A stretch of 64,000 bases of DNA from Fuerstiella sp. (GTDB taxonomy: Bacteria; Planctomycetota; Planctomycetia; Planctomycetales; Planctomycetaceae), in contig JABABI010000036.1 in the NCBI GenBank assembly GCA_014238335.1, positions 1 through 64,000 of the forward strand, written 5' to 3'. Position 1 is the stretch's first letter; each line of letters opens with the position of its first letter. Shown here one piece after another: positions 35,220 through 44,247 of the stretch. Made by a program: the position numbers and the translations under genes. Under the pieces are notes generated by a model, which saw only the letters and a program-made list of their open reading frames with translations, was not told the DNA's origin and did no database searches.

Positions 35220-36623
35220 TCACGCCACGCCGGAAATGGGGTCTGCATTGTAAAGCGGTATTGGTCGGTCCTGCAGATCATGCCATTGTGTGTGTGGCGG
35301 CAGGCCAAGAGCCGAGTACATCGTCGCGGCGAGTGATTCGGGAGTCTGCCGTTCCGCCTTGGGATGTCCGCCCTGACTGTCGGTGCTTCCAATGATGCGA
35401 CCATCTTCGAAGCCGCAGCCCGCCAGCATTACGGACTGTACGGCTCCCCAGTGATCTCGCCCCGGTTCCGCGTAGTGCGACGGCAGACTGGAAATCTTTG
35501 GCGTGCGACCGAATTCTCCGGCCATCACGACAAGAGTTGAGGACAGCCTGCCACTCATCGACAGGTCATCCAGCAACGCCGAGACCGCTCGATCCATCGG
35601 CGGCAGCAGATAGTTTTTGAGATTTGGAAAAGCGTTGCCGTGGGTATCCCAGGTCTCGTTGTTTCCAAGATTCACCTGCACAAAACCGACGCCCGATTCG
35701 ACCAAACGGCGCGACAGCATCAACGACCACCCAAACGTGTTTTTCCCGTAACGCCGAAGTTCGGATTCATCTGCAGAATGAATATCAAACAGTCGGCTCA
35801 ATCGACCGTCGCCCAGCATGGAAATTGCACGCTCGCGAGAGCGAGAAAAACGTTCGGTCTCCTCAAGTCTCTGGAGCGTGCGGTCACGTTTTTCAATCTG
35901 CGACAACAGCTCCAGACGGTCACCAAAGTGTGATGTCGAAAGCCCCTCAGGCAGATCCAGGCCGGGAGTCCTGAATGTCAGATCGTCGGAACTTTCCTTT
36001 CCTCGCGCATGATGAAATTCGTATTCCGGCCATGCACCATAGCTTTTGGCGTTAAAACGACTGGCGCTCAGCATCCACGGATCGCGCTGACTGCCCATAA
36101 CTCCCCCGAACTGCCCCGGAATCACACGGCCCGTGCGATGGACCAATTTTTCCGGAAGCACAACAGCAGACGGCAGCCCCTTCGGCTCGGGCAGAAGGGC
36201 TCCCATCAACGCCGCAATCGACGGATGATCGGTCGGTTTCGGCAGAGACGGATTGAAGCCGACCGGCATAGGCGTCCGTCCTGACATCATTACCGCGTGG
36301 CCCTGGGAATGTTCATTGTAGGGATGCGTCAGGCTACGGACGACACTCCACAGATTGCTGCGGGCTGCCAACAGGGGCATGTGTTCGCAGACCTGCAGTC
36401 CCGGCGTCTGCGTCGCGATTGGCTCAAATTCACCTCGGATGTCGTCTGCGGCCTCCGGTTTCGGATCAAAGCTATCCTGTTGTGCCAAACCGCCGGACAA
36501 AAAAATGTAGATAACAGACCGGGGTTGCGGCAACGAGACGGGGTTAGCACGGACGAACGGTTGCGTCGCCATAGCACACGAAACGGACGTCAGCCATCGT
36601 CGACGCGTGTGAGAACAATTCAT
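35220..36623 (-). CDS. DUF1501 family exported protein
   Basis: A 467-residue protein of the alkaline-phosphatase-like DUF1501 family, usually the partner of DUF1549/DUF1553 proteins in Planctomycetes. ATG 36623 gives a leader with TRRRWLTSVSC, a twin-arginine-like signal. Family motifs: VIYIFLSGGLAQQDSFDPKP (metal-binding start), HNEHSQG-like PYNEHSQGHAVMMSG, NNETWDTHGNAFPNLK, and VVMAGEFGRTPKISS followed by GRDHWGAVQSVMLAGCGF. These include His and Asp ligands of the phosphatase superfamily fold. Here it stands alone, about 28 kb from the DUF1553 gene, which is unusual for the pair. Enzymatic activity has not been shown for the family. Confidence 0.93.
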   Translation of the reverse strand: MNCSHTRRRWLTSVSCAMATQPFVRANPVSLPQPRSVIYIFLSGGLAQQDSFDPKPEAADDIRGEFEPIATQTPGLQVCEHMPLLAARSNLWSVVRSLTHPYNEHSQGHAVMMSGRTPMPVGFNPSLPKPTDHPSIAALMGALLPEPKGLPSAVVLPEKLVHRTGRVIPGQFGGVMGSQRDPWMLSASRFNAKSYGAWPEYEFHHARGKESSDDLTFRTPGLDLPEGLSTSHFGDRLELLSQIEKRDRTLQRLEETERFSRSRERAISMLGDGRLSRLFDIHSADESELRRYGKNTFGWSLMLSRRLVESGVGFVQVNLGNNETWDTHGNAFPNLKNYLLPPMDRAVSALLDDLSMSGRLSSTLVVMAGEFGRTPKISSLPSHYAEPGRDHWGAVQSVMLAGCGFEDGRIIGSTDSQGGHPKAERQTPESLAATMYSALGLPPHTQWHDLQDRPIPLYNADPISGVA

Positions 36624-36911
36624 TGACTTCCAGCTCGACATTGTCAATCACTCCTGCACCGATTCCATTACGACGACCGGGACCCAAATTGGTTGTTCGG
36701 CAGTATAGCCTATGTTCTGCAGAAACGGGATCAGAAATCCGGCAGGCACTCGAACAGTCAGCACACGACAGCGATCGGGACGGCGTACTTCTAAGGATAA
36801 TCTTCCTGGATCGGCCTAAACAGGGCACAATTAACGCTATTCTTATGGAAACTCCAACCGACAAGTAATGAAGCCCTGTCTCCGCTTTTCACGATTTACC
36901 CTATCGAAACC

Positions 36912-37913
36912 ATGAACGAAGACGCTCCGCCGGTCACCGCGGGTGATTACTCTGATCAGAATTCGTACTCCACGGATCTACGAATCTTCGGCTGCGGGTT
37001 CGCTATGGGCGCAGCCGACATTGTTCCCGGTGTCTCCGGAGGCACGGTCGCTCTGATCCTGGGTGTTTATGAACGTTTGATCGATGCGATTACTCGTTGC
37101 AATGCCGTGTTTCTGAAGCTGCTCTGCCGCGGACAATGGAGAGCTGCCACGGATTACATCGATCTGCGTTTCGTAGTGGCATTGGGATTCGGAGTAGCTG
37201 TGGGCATAGGCGGCCTGGCGTCACTGATGAATTATCTGTTGATAAATCAGATGTCACTCACCTTTGCCACTTTCACAGGCATGATTATCGCTTCCAGTAT
37301 GATCGTTGCGCGACGCATCCCGAAGTGGAACGTTCAGCACGCTGGATTACTGCTGCTGGGAAGCGTAGTGGCCCTGCGACTGGTCACACTGTCTGTTCTG
37401 CAGAATCCTCCCCACACATTATGGTATTTGTTCCTGTGTGGCATGGTCGGCATCACCGCCATGATACTGCCGGGCATCAGTGGAGCCTTTATCCTGCTGC
37501 TGCTGAACCGATACCACTATATTACTGACAGCATCAAAGGATTGGTTCACGGAGACATCGACCTTGCGGTGATCGGGGCATTGTTCGTGTTCGGCCTGGG
37601 ATGTCTGACAGGACTGTTAAGTTTCAGCCGCGTGTTGCGCTGGCTGCTGTCCAGGTGGCACGATGCGACTATGGCTGTGCTGTGTGGTTTCATGCTGGGG
37701 TCGTTGTACAGGCTCTGGCCTTTTCAACGCGATACCACACCGGACATTGAAACGTTCAAGCATAAGACGTTTGAAAACTACCTGCCCGATGCTGCCACAT
37801 CACATGTTGGGTTGGCCTTCTTATTGTGTGTCTGCGGTATTTCGGTCGTCCTTCTCCTGGACCGCATCGGCCACCAGGCCGACCGCACGCGAACGGCAGA
37901 CAACGACGTTTAG
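36912..37913 (+). CDS. DUF368 membrane protein, PopT-type polyprenyl-phosphate translocase
   Basis: A 333-residue integral membrane protein with about nine to ten hydrophobic segments. The family repeats are both visible: MGAADIVPGVSGGTVALILGVYERLI near residue 32 and AMILPGISGAFILLLLNRY near 182, an internal duplication. DUF368 proteins were recently shown in other bacteria (PopT) to return undecaprenyl phosphate across the inner membrane for cell-wall precursor recycling. Whether that holds in a planctomycete with its modified envelope is inference. Stand-alone gene. Confidence 0.9.
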   Translation: MNEDAPPVTAGDYSDQNSYSTDLRIFGCGFAMGAADIVPGVSGGTVALILGVYERLIDAITRCNAVFLKLLCRGQWRAATDYIDLRFVVALGFGVAVGIGGLASLMNYLLINQMSLTFATFTGMIIASSMIVARRIPKWNVQHAGLLLLGSVVALRLVTLSVLQNPPHTLWYLFLCGMVGITAMILPGISGAFILLLLNRYHYITDSIKGLVHGDIDLAVIGALFVFGLGCLTGLLSFSRVLRWLLSRWHDATMAVLCGFMLGSLYRLWPFQRDTTPDIETFKHKTFENYLPDAATSHVGLAFLLCVCGISVVLLLDRIGHQADRTRTADNDV

Positions 37914-38162
37914 CGAGACGTCGCAATTAGCCCACAACCAACTAGGGCCGTGGCGATTTCTGCGGGTTTGCGAGCCTGTGCGGGTATGCGATAGCGCACG
38001 TTTTTGCGTAATCCAGCCAACAGGGGTTGCCTGAACTTGAGAATGTCACATAAACTCGGGATCCAGTCATTAAGGACGTAGAGTGCCGCGCGGTATCAAC
38101 GGTTTGTTGGTGCGACGCAGTTGAGTCCGCTGCAGACGCAGCCACATGGAAAGTGGTCTGTC

Positions 38163-39083
38163 GTGAATGACCTCACCGTTGCCATCATCATTCTTGGTTG
38201 TGCCATTCTGGCCTGTCTTCTGGGTGGGTTCTGGATCGGTTGTTGCAGATCGCGGCACCTGAGGATCGCAGTACAATTGGCGGCGCTGATGCTGATGATC
38301 GGATACACCAGTTGCCTGTGGAACCGGCCGGTTCTGACGCAGTTCCTTCCGACATCAAGCCTGATCATTCTCGCCAACTGGCTGCCTCTATGGGGCAGTT
38401 TTTTTGTTGGCATCTATGTTGCGTCACAGGTTGGTTTTTTCCGCCGCTCCGTCCTGAGCATTCTGACACTTCTACTGTGTGTGTATTCCGGTGTTGCCCC
38501 GACGCTTGGCAAAGCGCCGCGCTGCGCGGCTGATATTGATCGATCCGAATTACACTCGCAGACCACCCCGCATACCTGTTCCCCGGCCTGTGCAGTTTCC
38601 ATCCTGCGTCTGCACGGCATTCAAGCCACCGAGAACGAACTTGCTGAACTCTGCCTGACACGTGAAGGCACCCATTGGCTGGGACTGTATCGAGGTCTTA
38701 TGCTGAAAACGGTAAATTCGGCATGGACGGTGGCAGTGGAGCCATTTTCTGAATCAATGCTGGTTTATTCCTGTTCAACGCCCTGTGTGCTGTGCGTCAA
38801 CGTCGACACGAAATGCTTTGGGGCGAGAGTGGACCACGGTTTCAGGAATAATGTCGGGCATTCCGTTGTCTGTCTGGGACGCTCCGGTCGCAACCGTATT
38901 GCTGTGTTCGATCCGTCACCGGACTTCGGCGTGGAAGACTGGGACCACGACATTTTTCAGGCTGTGACGAGTGGTGTTGTGTTGCGGCTTGTCCCCCGTG
39001 ATCCGAATAGCCGTCGCAGCGCCAAGGTGACAGAGCGGATGGAAAGACGATTCGCCAGTGGGAACCTGACGGCACGACTATGA
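38163..39083 (+). CDS. Membrane-anchored C39-like peptidase-domain protein
   Basis: A 306-residue protein if GTG 38163 is used (a TTG at 38121 adds 14 residues). Three or four hydrophobic helices (about 2-22, 36-52, 64-86, 95-112) are followed by a papain-fold domain similar to family C39 of bacteriocin exporters: C139 in TTPHTCSPACAVSILRLHGI, H233 in NVGHSVVCLGR and D250 in AVFDPSP, which would be the Cys-His-Asp triad. There is no ABC transporter domain on the protein and no leader-peptide gene nearby, so the substrate is unknown. It could also be a non-peptidase C39-like domain. Confidence 0.8.
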   Translation: MNDLTVAIIILGCAILACLLGGFWIGCCRSRHLRIAVQLAALMLMIGYTSCLWNRPVLTQFLPTSSLIILANWLPLWGSFFVGIYVASQVGFFRRSVLSILTLLLCVYSGVAPTLGKAPRCAADIDRSELHSQTTPHTCSPACAVSILRLHGIQATENELAELCLTREGTHWLGLYRGLMLKTVNSAWTVAVEPFSESMLVYSCSTPCVLCVNVDTKCFGARVDHGFRNNVGHSVVCLGRSGRNRIAVFDPSPDFGVEDWDHDIFQAVTSGVVLRLVPRDPNSRRSAKVTERMERRFASGNLTARL

Positions 39084-39112
39084 CAAGCTGCGAAGCGCAA
39101 CAGTATGTCGTG

Positions 39113-39775
39113 TCAGAACGTTCGCAATCCCTGGTCCCCCTGCCGCATGTTGCACCAGACAATAGACGGAATGGTTGCTGAAAAATCTGCAAACGCACGG
39201 TCGACAAATCCTCGCTGTGTCAGACGGTACACAATGTCAGCTCGTGGCTGAGGAAGAGAGTCTGAATTCGCGTGGGCCGCCAGCAGTTCGGGCGGCATAT
39301 CCGCTGATTTCAGAAGATATAACCGTTCCGCTTTCCAGCATGTCGCAAACCATGCAGCAATGGAATCACTTGTGACATCCCACGATTTGGGAATGTGCTG
39401 TTCCTGCGACAGTCTGGTTTCAAGCCTGTCTGCGGCAGAGTGACATTTCAATATCGCGATTCGTTGCTGTCCGCACGTCACATCGCCAACAGGGGGAGCG
39501 GTGATGAGCGTGAACTTGACGTTCAGATGCGCCAGCAACTGAGCGTTCAGGGTCATCGCCTGCAGCGCCAAATCGTGTCCGGCCGCATCGGAGAGTTCAA
39601 ACCGTTCCGCCCAGACTCGGACCAGATCTGCAGCGTTGCCTCCGCCAACCACAACCACAGGATTTACGATCTGATTCTGTTCGACAAACGAAACAATTCG
39701 GTCACCAACATCGGGAAGACAGAGCAGGCTGCCGCCCAGTTTCAAAACAGACAGTGAGCCGGATGCTGCAGACAT
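39113..39775 (-). CDS. Amino-acid-kinase superfamily protein, possibly MfnE-like
   Basis: A 220-residue protein of the amino acid kinase fold. Motifs: LSVLKLGGSLL (8-18), NPVVVVGGGNAADLVRVW (38-55) and the nucleotide-binding DVTSDSIAAWFATCW. It is short for aspartokinase and lacks ACT domains. The closest match I can reason to is the MfnE type (aminomethylfuran-phosphate kinase of methanofuran synthesis), found in Planctomycetes with tetrahydromethanopterin C1 enzymes; uridylate- or glutamate-kinase relatives remain possible. It starts 6 bases after the last ABC transporter gene, so it is part of that operon. Confidence 0.75.
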   Translation of the reverse strand: MSAASGSLSVLKLGGSLLCLPDVGDRIVSFVEQNQIVNPVVVVGGGNAADLVRVWAERFELSDAAGHDLALQAMTLNAQLLAHLNVKFTLITAPPVGDVTCGQQRIAILKCHSAADRLETRLSQEQHIPKSWDVTSDSIAAWFATCWKAERLYLLKSADMPPELLAAHANSDSLPQPRADIVYRLTQRGFVDRAFADFSATIPSIVWCNMRQGDQGLRTF

Positions 39776-39781
39776 TTCAGC

Positions 39782-40774
39782 TCAATCCTGAACGGTGACG
39801 CCGGCCCGCGGCGAAGTGACCGCCCAGCAAGCCACCTGTTGTCCAAGGTCGCACTGTTCCAGTGCAGGACGGTCCGACCTGCACCGTTCCTCCGCGATTT
39901 CACATCGTGTGACAAACGGACAGCCCGTGGGTGGATCGCGTGGACTGGGAACTTCTCCTTCCAGTATGTACAGATCGTTGCGGTCGTCCGGATCGTTAAC
40001 CGGGTTTGATTTCAAAAGTGCTTTGGTGTACGGATGCTTCGCATCGCGATAGATGTCGTCGCAGGACATTCGTTCCACCACGTGTCCCAGGTACATCACG
40101 ACCATGCGGTCGCAAAAGTGTTCGACGACCTTCAGGTCGTGCGATATAAACATCAGCGTGAGACCGAACTGTTCGCGGAGATCCATCAGCAGATTCAGAA
40201 TCTGAGCCTGGACAGACACGTCCAGTGCTGAGACCGGTTCGTCAGCGATAATGAATTCCGGCTTGACCGCAAGGGCACGCGCGATATTCAGGCGCTGACG
40301 CTGTCCACCGGAAAACTCATGTGGGTAACGATTCTTAGCGTCTTTTCTCAGTTGCACCGTTTCGAGAAGTTCTTCGATGTATTTTCCGGTGTCTGCCTTC
40401 GGCACGATGTTATGGAACCGAATGACCTCCGACAGCATCTGTCCCGCAGTCATTCGGGGATTGAGGGAAGAATACGGATCCTGGAAAATAAATTGCATGC
40501 GGCGCCGAAACGGCATCAGTTCCGAGTGTGACAGCCCCGTCGTTTCCGTTCCATCGAAATACACCGTGCCGGACGTTGCTTCCTGAAGTCGAATCATCGT
40601 CTTCCCCAGCGTACTTTTGCCGCAGCCGGATTCGCCAATAATTCCGAGTGTTTCGCCTTTTTCGATTTGCAGGCTGACGCCATTGACGGCCTGTACGTTC
40701 GCCACAACGCGATTCAGAACTCCGCCGTGTATTGGAAAATGTTTGACCAGACTTGATACTTCCACGAACGCCAT
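39782..40774 (-). CDS. Oligopeptide/dipeptide ABC transporter ATPase, OppF/DppF type
   Basis: A 330-residue ATP-binding subunit. Walker A GESGCGKST, signature EFSGGQRQRLNIARALA, Walker B FIIADEPVSALDVS, and the family C-terminal oligopeptide-transporter extension with GEVPSPRDPPTGCPFVTRCEIAEERC, which carries the conserved cysteines of this subfamily. It powers import with the OppD-type subunit encoded just upstream (3 bases between genes). ATG 40774. Confidence 0.94.
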   Translation of the reverse strand: MAFVEVSSLVKHFPIHGGVLNRVVANVQAVNGVSLQIEKGETLGIIGESGCGKSTLGKTMIRLQEATSGTVYFDGTETTGLSHSELMPFRRRMQFIFQDPYSSLNPRMTAGQMLSEVIRFHNIVPKADTGKYIEELLETVQLRKDAKNRYPHEFSGGQRQRLNIARALAVKPEFIIADEPVSALDVSVQAQILNLLMDLREQFGLTLMFISHDLKVVEHFCDRMVVMYLGHVVERMSCDDIYRDAKHPYTKALLKSNPVNDPDDRNDLYILEGEVPSPRDPPTGCPFVTRCEIAEERCRSDRPALEQCDLGQQVACWAVTSPRAGVTVQD

Positions 40775-40777
40775 CGC

Positions 40778-41830
40778 TCAGTCCCCACTTTCCGTCGAGG
40801 ATGTCGCGTTGACCGGAAAGTGGCAACGCACGGATCGGCCGTGTTCGTCTTCGGTGACGAGCGGCAGATCCGTCACGCACTCGTCCTGGCGATAACCACA
40901 ACGATCGGCAAAGCGACAGGCCTTCGGCATATCAAACAGACTGGGAACAATGCCTTCGATGGTTGCCAGGCGTTTCCCTTTTTCTTTCCTGCCGGACTGC
41001 GGAATTGACTCCAGCAGCGCTTTGGAATAGGGATGGGCCGGATTGTGGAACAGATCATGGACGGAGGCCTGCTCCACGACCTGACCGGCATACATCACAA
41101 TCACGCGATCACACGTTTGAGCGACCACGCCGAGGTCATGGGTAATCAGCAGGATCGCAGTGCCGGTGCGTTCCTGCAGACTGTTCATCAATCTGAGGAT
41201 TTGAGCCTGAATTGTGACATCCAGGGCTGTGGTGGGCTCGTCAGCAATGAGAATTTCCGGCTCGCACGCAAGCGCCATCGCGATGACAACTCGTTGACGC
41301 ATTCCGCCGGAAAGTTGATGAGGGTATTCGTGGTAGCGTCGGTCAGGGTTGGCAATTTCAACCAGGTCCAGCAGCTCAAGAACTCTTGCTTTGCGTTGGC
41401 GTCTGTTCAGCTTTGTATGATACTTCAGCGCTTCGTCCAGCTGCCAGCCGATGGTAAAGACGGGATTCAGTGCCGTCATGGGTTCCTGAAAGATCATCGC
41501 GATGCGGTCACCACGAAGGTCGCGCATCTGCCTTTCCGAGTAATTCAGCAGGTTCTCGCCGTCCAACTGAATTACACTTCCCTGGCTGTAACAAGTGACG
41601 TGTTCCGGCAGCAGGCGCATGATCGATTTGCTGGTGACGGACTTGCCGCACCCTGATTCCCCAACAAGCCCCACCGATTCCCCGCGGTGCAGATCGAACG
41701 ACACTTTGCTGACTGCATTGACAATGCCACGATCGGTTCGAAACGACGTCGACAGGTTCCGCACGGAAAGTACAACGGCCGGCGTTTCCGTTACCGTTGC
41801 TGCGGTGCAATTGTCTGTCACTGTGGTCAT
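40778..41830 (-). CDS. Oligopeptide/dipeptide ABC transporter ATPase, OppD/DppD type
   Basis: A 350-residue ATP-binding subunit. Walker A GESGCGKSVTSKSIMRLLP, Q-loop IFQEPMTALNPVF, signature QLSGGMRQRVVIAMALACEP and Walker B ILIADEPTTALDVT, then the C-terminal GIVPSLFDMPKACRFADRCGYRQDEC typical of OppD/DppD with four cysteines. It forms the ATPase heterodimer with the OppF-type subunit. It starts 6 bases after the OppC-type gene. Confidence 0.94.
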   Translation of the reverse strand: MTTVTDNCTAATVTETPAVVLSVRNLSTSFRTDRGIVNAVSKVSFDLHRGESVGLVGESGCGKSVTSKSIMRLLPEHVTCYSQGSVIQLDGENLLNYSERQMRDLRGDRIAMIFQEPMTALNPVFTIGWQLDEALKYHTKLNRRQRKARVLELLDLVEIANPDRRYHEYPHQLSGGMRQRVVIAMALACEPEILIADEPTTALDVTIQAQILRLMNSLQERTGTAILLITHDLGVVAQTCDRVIVMYAGQVVEQASVHDLFHNPAHPYSKALLESIPQSGRKEKGKRLATIEGIVPSLFDMPKACRFADRCGYRQDECVTDLPLVTEDEHGRSVRCHFPVNATSSTESGD

Positions 41831-41836
41831 CTAAAT

Positions 41837-43138
41837 TCAGACGTGTTTGGGGTCCAAAATGTCCTGCAGAGCATCGGAAAGGATATTGAACGCCAGCACC
41901 AGTCCGAACATCAGGGTGGTTGCCGCACCGATTTGCCAAAAAAAGTCGTTCAGTACTTCGTCGCGTGCCGCGTCGATCATCAGCCCCCAGCTGGCACCGC
42001 TTTGCACGCCTATTCCGAGAAAACTGAGAATAACTTCCGACTTTATAGCTCCGATAAACAACAGTGAAAAGTTTATCAGCATCAGGTGAGAAATGTTCGG
42101 CAGAATATGACGCAGAAGAATTCGTACACGGCTGTACCCCATTACCTGCGCCGCCTGAACATATTCGGATTCCCTCAGCTTTAGCGTTTCGCCGCGGATA
42201 ACTCGACAGGGCCCGATCCAAAATGTCGCGGAAAACGCAACGAATACCGGGATCAACGTTTCGTCAAGAGTACCGCCAATCATCCACCTGAATCGATCAC
42301 CGGTGAATTTATTCAGCCACGCGTCAATTTCACCGCCGCGAAACATATAAGCCAGAACCATCAGCATCACAATGTTGGGGATGGATGCAAATGTGGAGTA
42401 CAGCCACGTAACAATTCCATCGACCCATCCGCCGAAATAGCCCGCCGCAAGGCCCAGCAGCGATCCGATGGACACGGAAATAATGCCAGTCACGAAGCCC
42501 ACCAAAACGGCGACACGGATCGAATAAATACTCCTTAGGAAGACCGAACGTCCGGCGACGTCAGTGCCAAACAGAAGATGCAAAGTCCGATGACGTGCTT
42601 GGGAAGGAGATTGATCGGCATATAAGGCCCTCATCTGACCTTCGGCCGTGCTGGTCAGTTTTTCGATGGTCGCCGCGTCTGATCCCGGGTGATTCAGGTC
42701 ATCAAATTCGTCTAATTCGGCAACGGTGTCCCATAAGGCGTCCAGTCGAATCTGCAATTCTTCGGCCGAGATATCCGCCGGGCGCAGGTTGCCAATCCGC
42801 AGTCCCCGCAGTTCCTCTTCGATCTTCTCGTTCGTCGGTTGCTCGCCACGAGATTCGAGTCGACGCTTCAGTTTTGCCCTCAGCGTCAGTTTTTGCTCAA
42901 TCTGTCCTGCATACCAACTGACATCCTGAAGCCTTTTTTCAAACAATTGTGAGACGGCGAAGCCGGGCGTTGACTTCGGACCATAGCGACGTTCACAGTC
43001 CTCGACACTCACAAGGTCGCCCAGGATGACGGCCGCAGCAATGACGAAGTACACGATGATCACGACGAAGCTGATAACCGCCGGTTTGTGGCGTAGAAAT
43101 TTCTTCAGACTGCGCGATTCGTCAGAGGTTCCGCTCAT
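41837..43138 (-). CDS. Peptide ABC transporter permease, OppC/DppC type, with large insert
   Basis: A 433-residue permease, longer than the usual 280-310. The first membrane helix (about 19-40) is followed by an extra segment of roughly 150 residues (45-185) rich in charged helices (EQKLTLRAKLKRRLES) before the conserved HLLFGTDVAGRSVF. Remaining helices and the EAA loop (RGETLKLRESEYVQAAQVMGYSR) are normal, ending in GLVLAFNILSDALQDILDPK. A second smaller insert contains GGEIDAWLNKFTGDRFRW. Topology puts the inserts on the outer face of the membrane, where a binding protein would dock. The gene overlaps the upstream permease by 4 bases (ATGA). Confidence 0.92.
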   Translation of the reverse strand: MSGTSDESRSLKKFLRHKPAVISFVVIIVYFVIAAAVILGDLVSVEDCERRYGPKSTPGFAVSQLFEKRLQDVSWYAGQIEQKLTLRAKLKRRLESRGEQPTNEKIEEELRGLRIGNLRPADISAEELQIRLDALWDTVAELDEFDDLNHPGSDAATIEKLTSTAEGQMRALYADQSPSQARHRTLHLLFGTDVAGRSVFLRSIYSIRVAVLVGFVTGIISVSIGSLLGLAAGYFGGWVDGIVTWLYSTFASIPNIVMLMVLAYMFRGGEIDAWLNKFTGDRFRWMIGGTLDETLIPVFVAFSATFWIGPCRVIRGETLKLRESEYVQAAQVMGYSRVRILLRHILPNISHLMLINFSLLFIGAIKSEVILSFLGIGVQSGASWGLMIDAARDEVLNDFFWQIGAATTLMFGLVLAFNILSDALQDILDPKHV

Positions 43139-44115
43139 GACAGCCTCACCCGCGGATCAACCACGGCGTACAGCACATCCGTCAGTAGGTTCGATGCGAT
43201 ATAAATCGCTGCAAACACCGCGGTGAAGGCCTGTACAATCGGAAAGTCTGCCTCCACGACAGCCGTCAGCAACTGTTTGCCCATTCCAGGAATCGCAAAG
43301 TACACCTCCAGCAGAAATGACCCCGTGATCAAAAATGGGATCGTAATCACCACGCGTGTAATGATCGGAATCATCGCGTTCTTCAGCATGTGGACAAACA
43401 TGACCTTTGGCTGGGATGCGCCCTTGGCCCGCGCGGTCGTGATGTAGTCCCGACCGGATTCTTCGACCATGACCGCTCGGTAAAATCGCGTGTCATAGCC
43501 CATCGCGACGATGACGCTGATCAGCACTGGCAGCAGGCAATAATACGGCCAGTGTTTCAACACGTAGGTGCCGAGTCCATCCTTTTCGAGTGGCTCATAG
43601 CCACTCACGGCAAACGGTGACATGCCAATCTGATCGGGCAACCACGCGGCCGCGTAGTACTGCCCAAAGACGATGTAGACAAGAAAGCTGACACTCATTC
43701 CCAACACTGCCGAAATGACGAGTGCTCTGTCCAGCCAACGCCCTCGATACCACGCAGACATCAGCGCGATGGCGACCGAAATCAGGGTCGTCAGAACCAG
43801 CGACGGGACAGTTAACGCCAGGCTGGGCCCGACACATCGATGCATGACTTCGCCAACGGTCTGGCCACGATTGACCCAGCTCTCCTCATCAAAGTTCAGC
43901 GTGCAGAGTTTCTTCAGAAAGATGCCATACTGCTGCACGAACGGTTTGTCCAGCCCGAGTTCCGTCCGCTTGGCCGCGATTTCCTGCTCCGTTTTGACTT
44001 TTCCCAGTAGTCCGTTCACCGGATCTCGCACGCGCAAAGCCAGCATGACCAGCAACACAATCCCCATGAACACAGGGACGTTGTAGAAAAATCTGCGAAG
44101 AACGTACGCCCACAT
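43135..44115 (-). CDS. Peptide ABC transporter permease, OppB/DppB type
   Basis: A 326-residue permease, first gene of the transporter operon. N-terminal MWAYVLRRFFYNVPVFMGIVLLVMLALRV is the typical OppB start. About six membrane helices; the EAA loop VEESGRDYITTARAKGASQPKVMFVHMLKNAMIP, and the end PGMGKQLLTAVVEADFPIVQAFTAVFAAIYIASNLLTDVLYAVVDPRVRL are canonical. It includes an extra periplasmic loop around LPDQIGMSPFAVSGYEPLEKD. No substrate-binding protein gene precedes it; the upstream gene is the unrelated sulfatase-PhoD fusion. Confidence 0.94.
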   Translation of the reverse strand: MWAYVLRRFFYNVPVFMGIVLLVMLALRVRDPVNGLLGKVKTEQEIAAKRTELGLDKPFVQQYGIFLKKLCTLNFDEESWVNRGQTVGEVMHRCVGPSLALTVPSLVLTTLISVAIALMSAWYRGRWLDRALVISAVLGMSVSFLVYIVFGQYYAAAWLPDQIGMSPFAVSGYEPLEKDGLGTYVLKHWPYYCLLPVLISVIVAMGYDTRFYRAVMVEESGRDYITTARAKGASQPKVMFVHMLKNAMIPIITRVVITIPFLITGSFLLEVYFAIPGMGKQLLTAVVEADFPIVQAFTAVFAAIYIASNLLTDVLYAVVDPRVRLS

Positions 44116-44247
44116 ACTATTGGCTTTGTTTCCATTCGTTCGATGACAGCCCGCGTCAGGCGGCGATTCGAGCGACCCGAAGACGAAACTTAGGCAGCTG
44201 TCGGAGATTAGTCTACCCCATCCCCGTTCTTTCGCCCGCAGGAGGTG

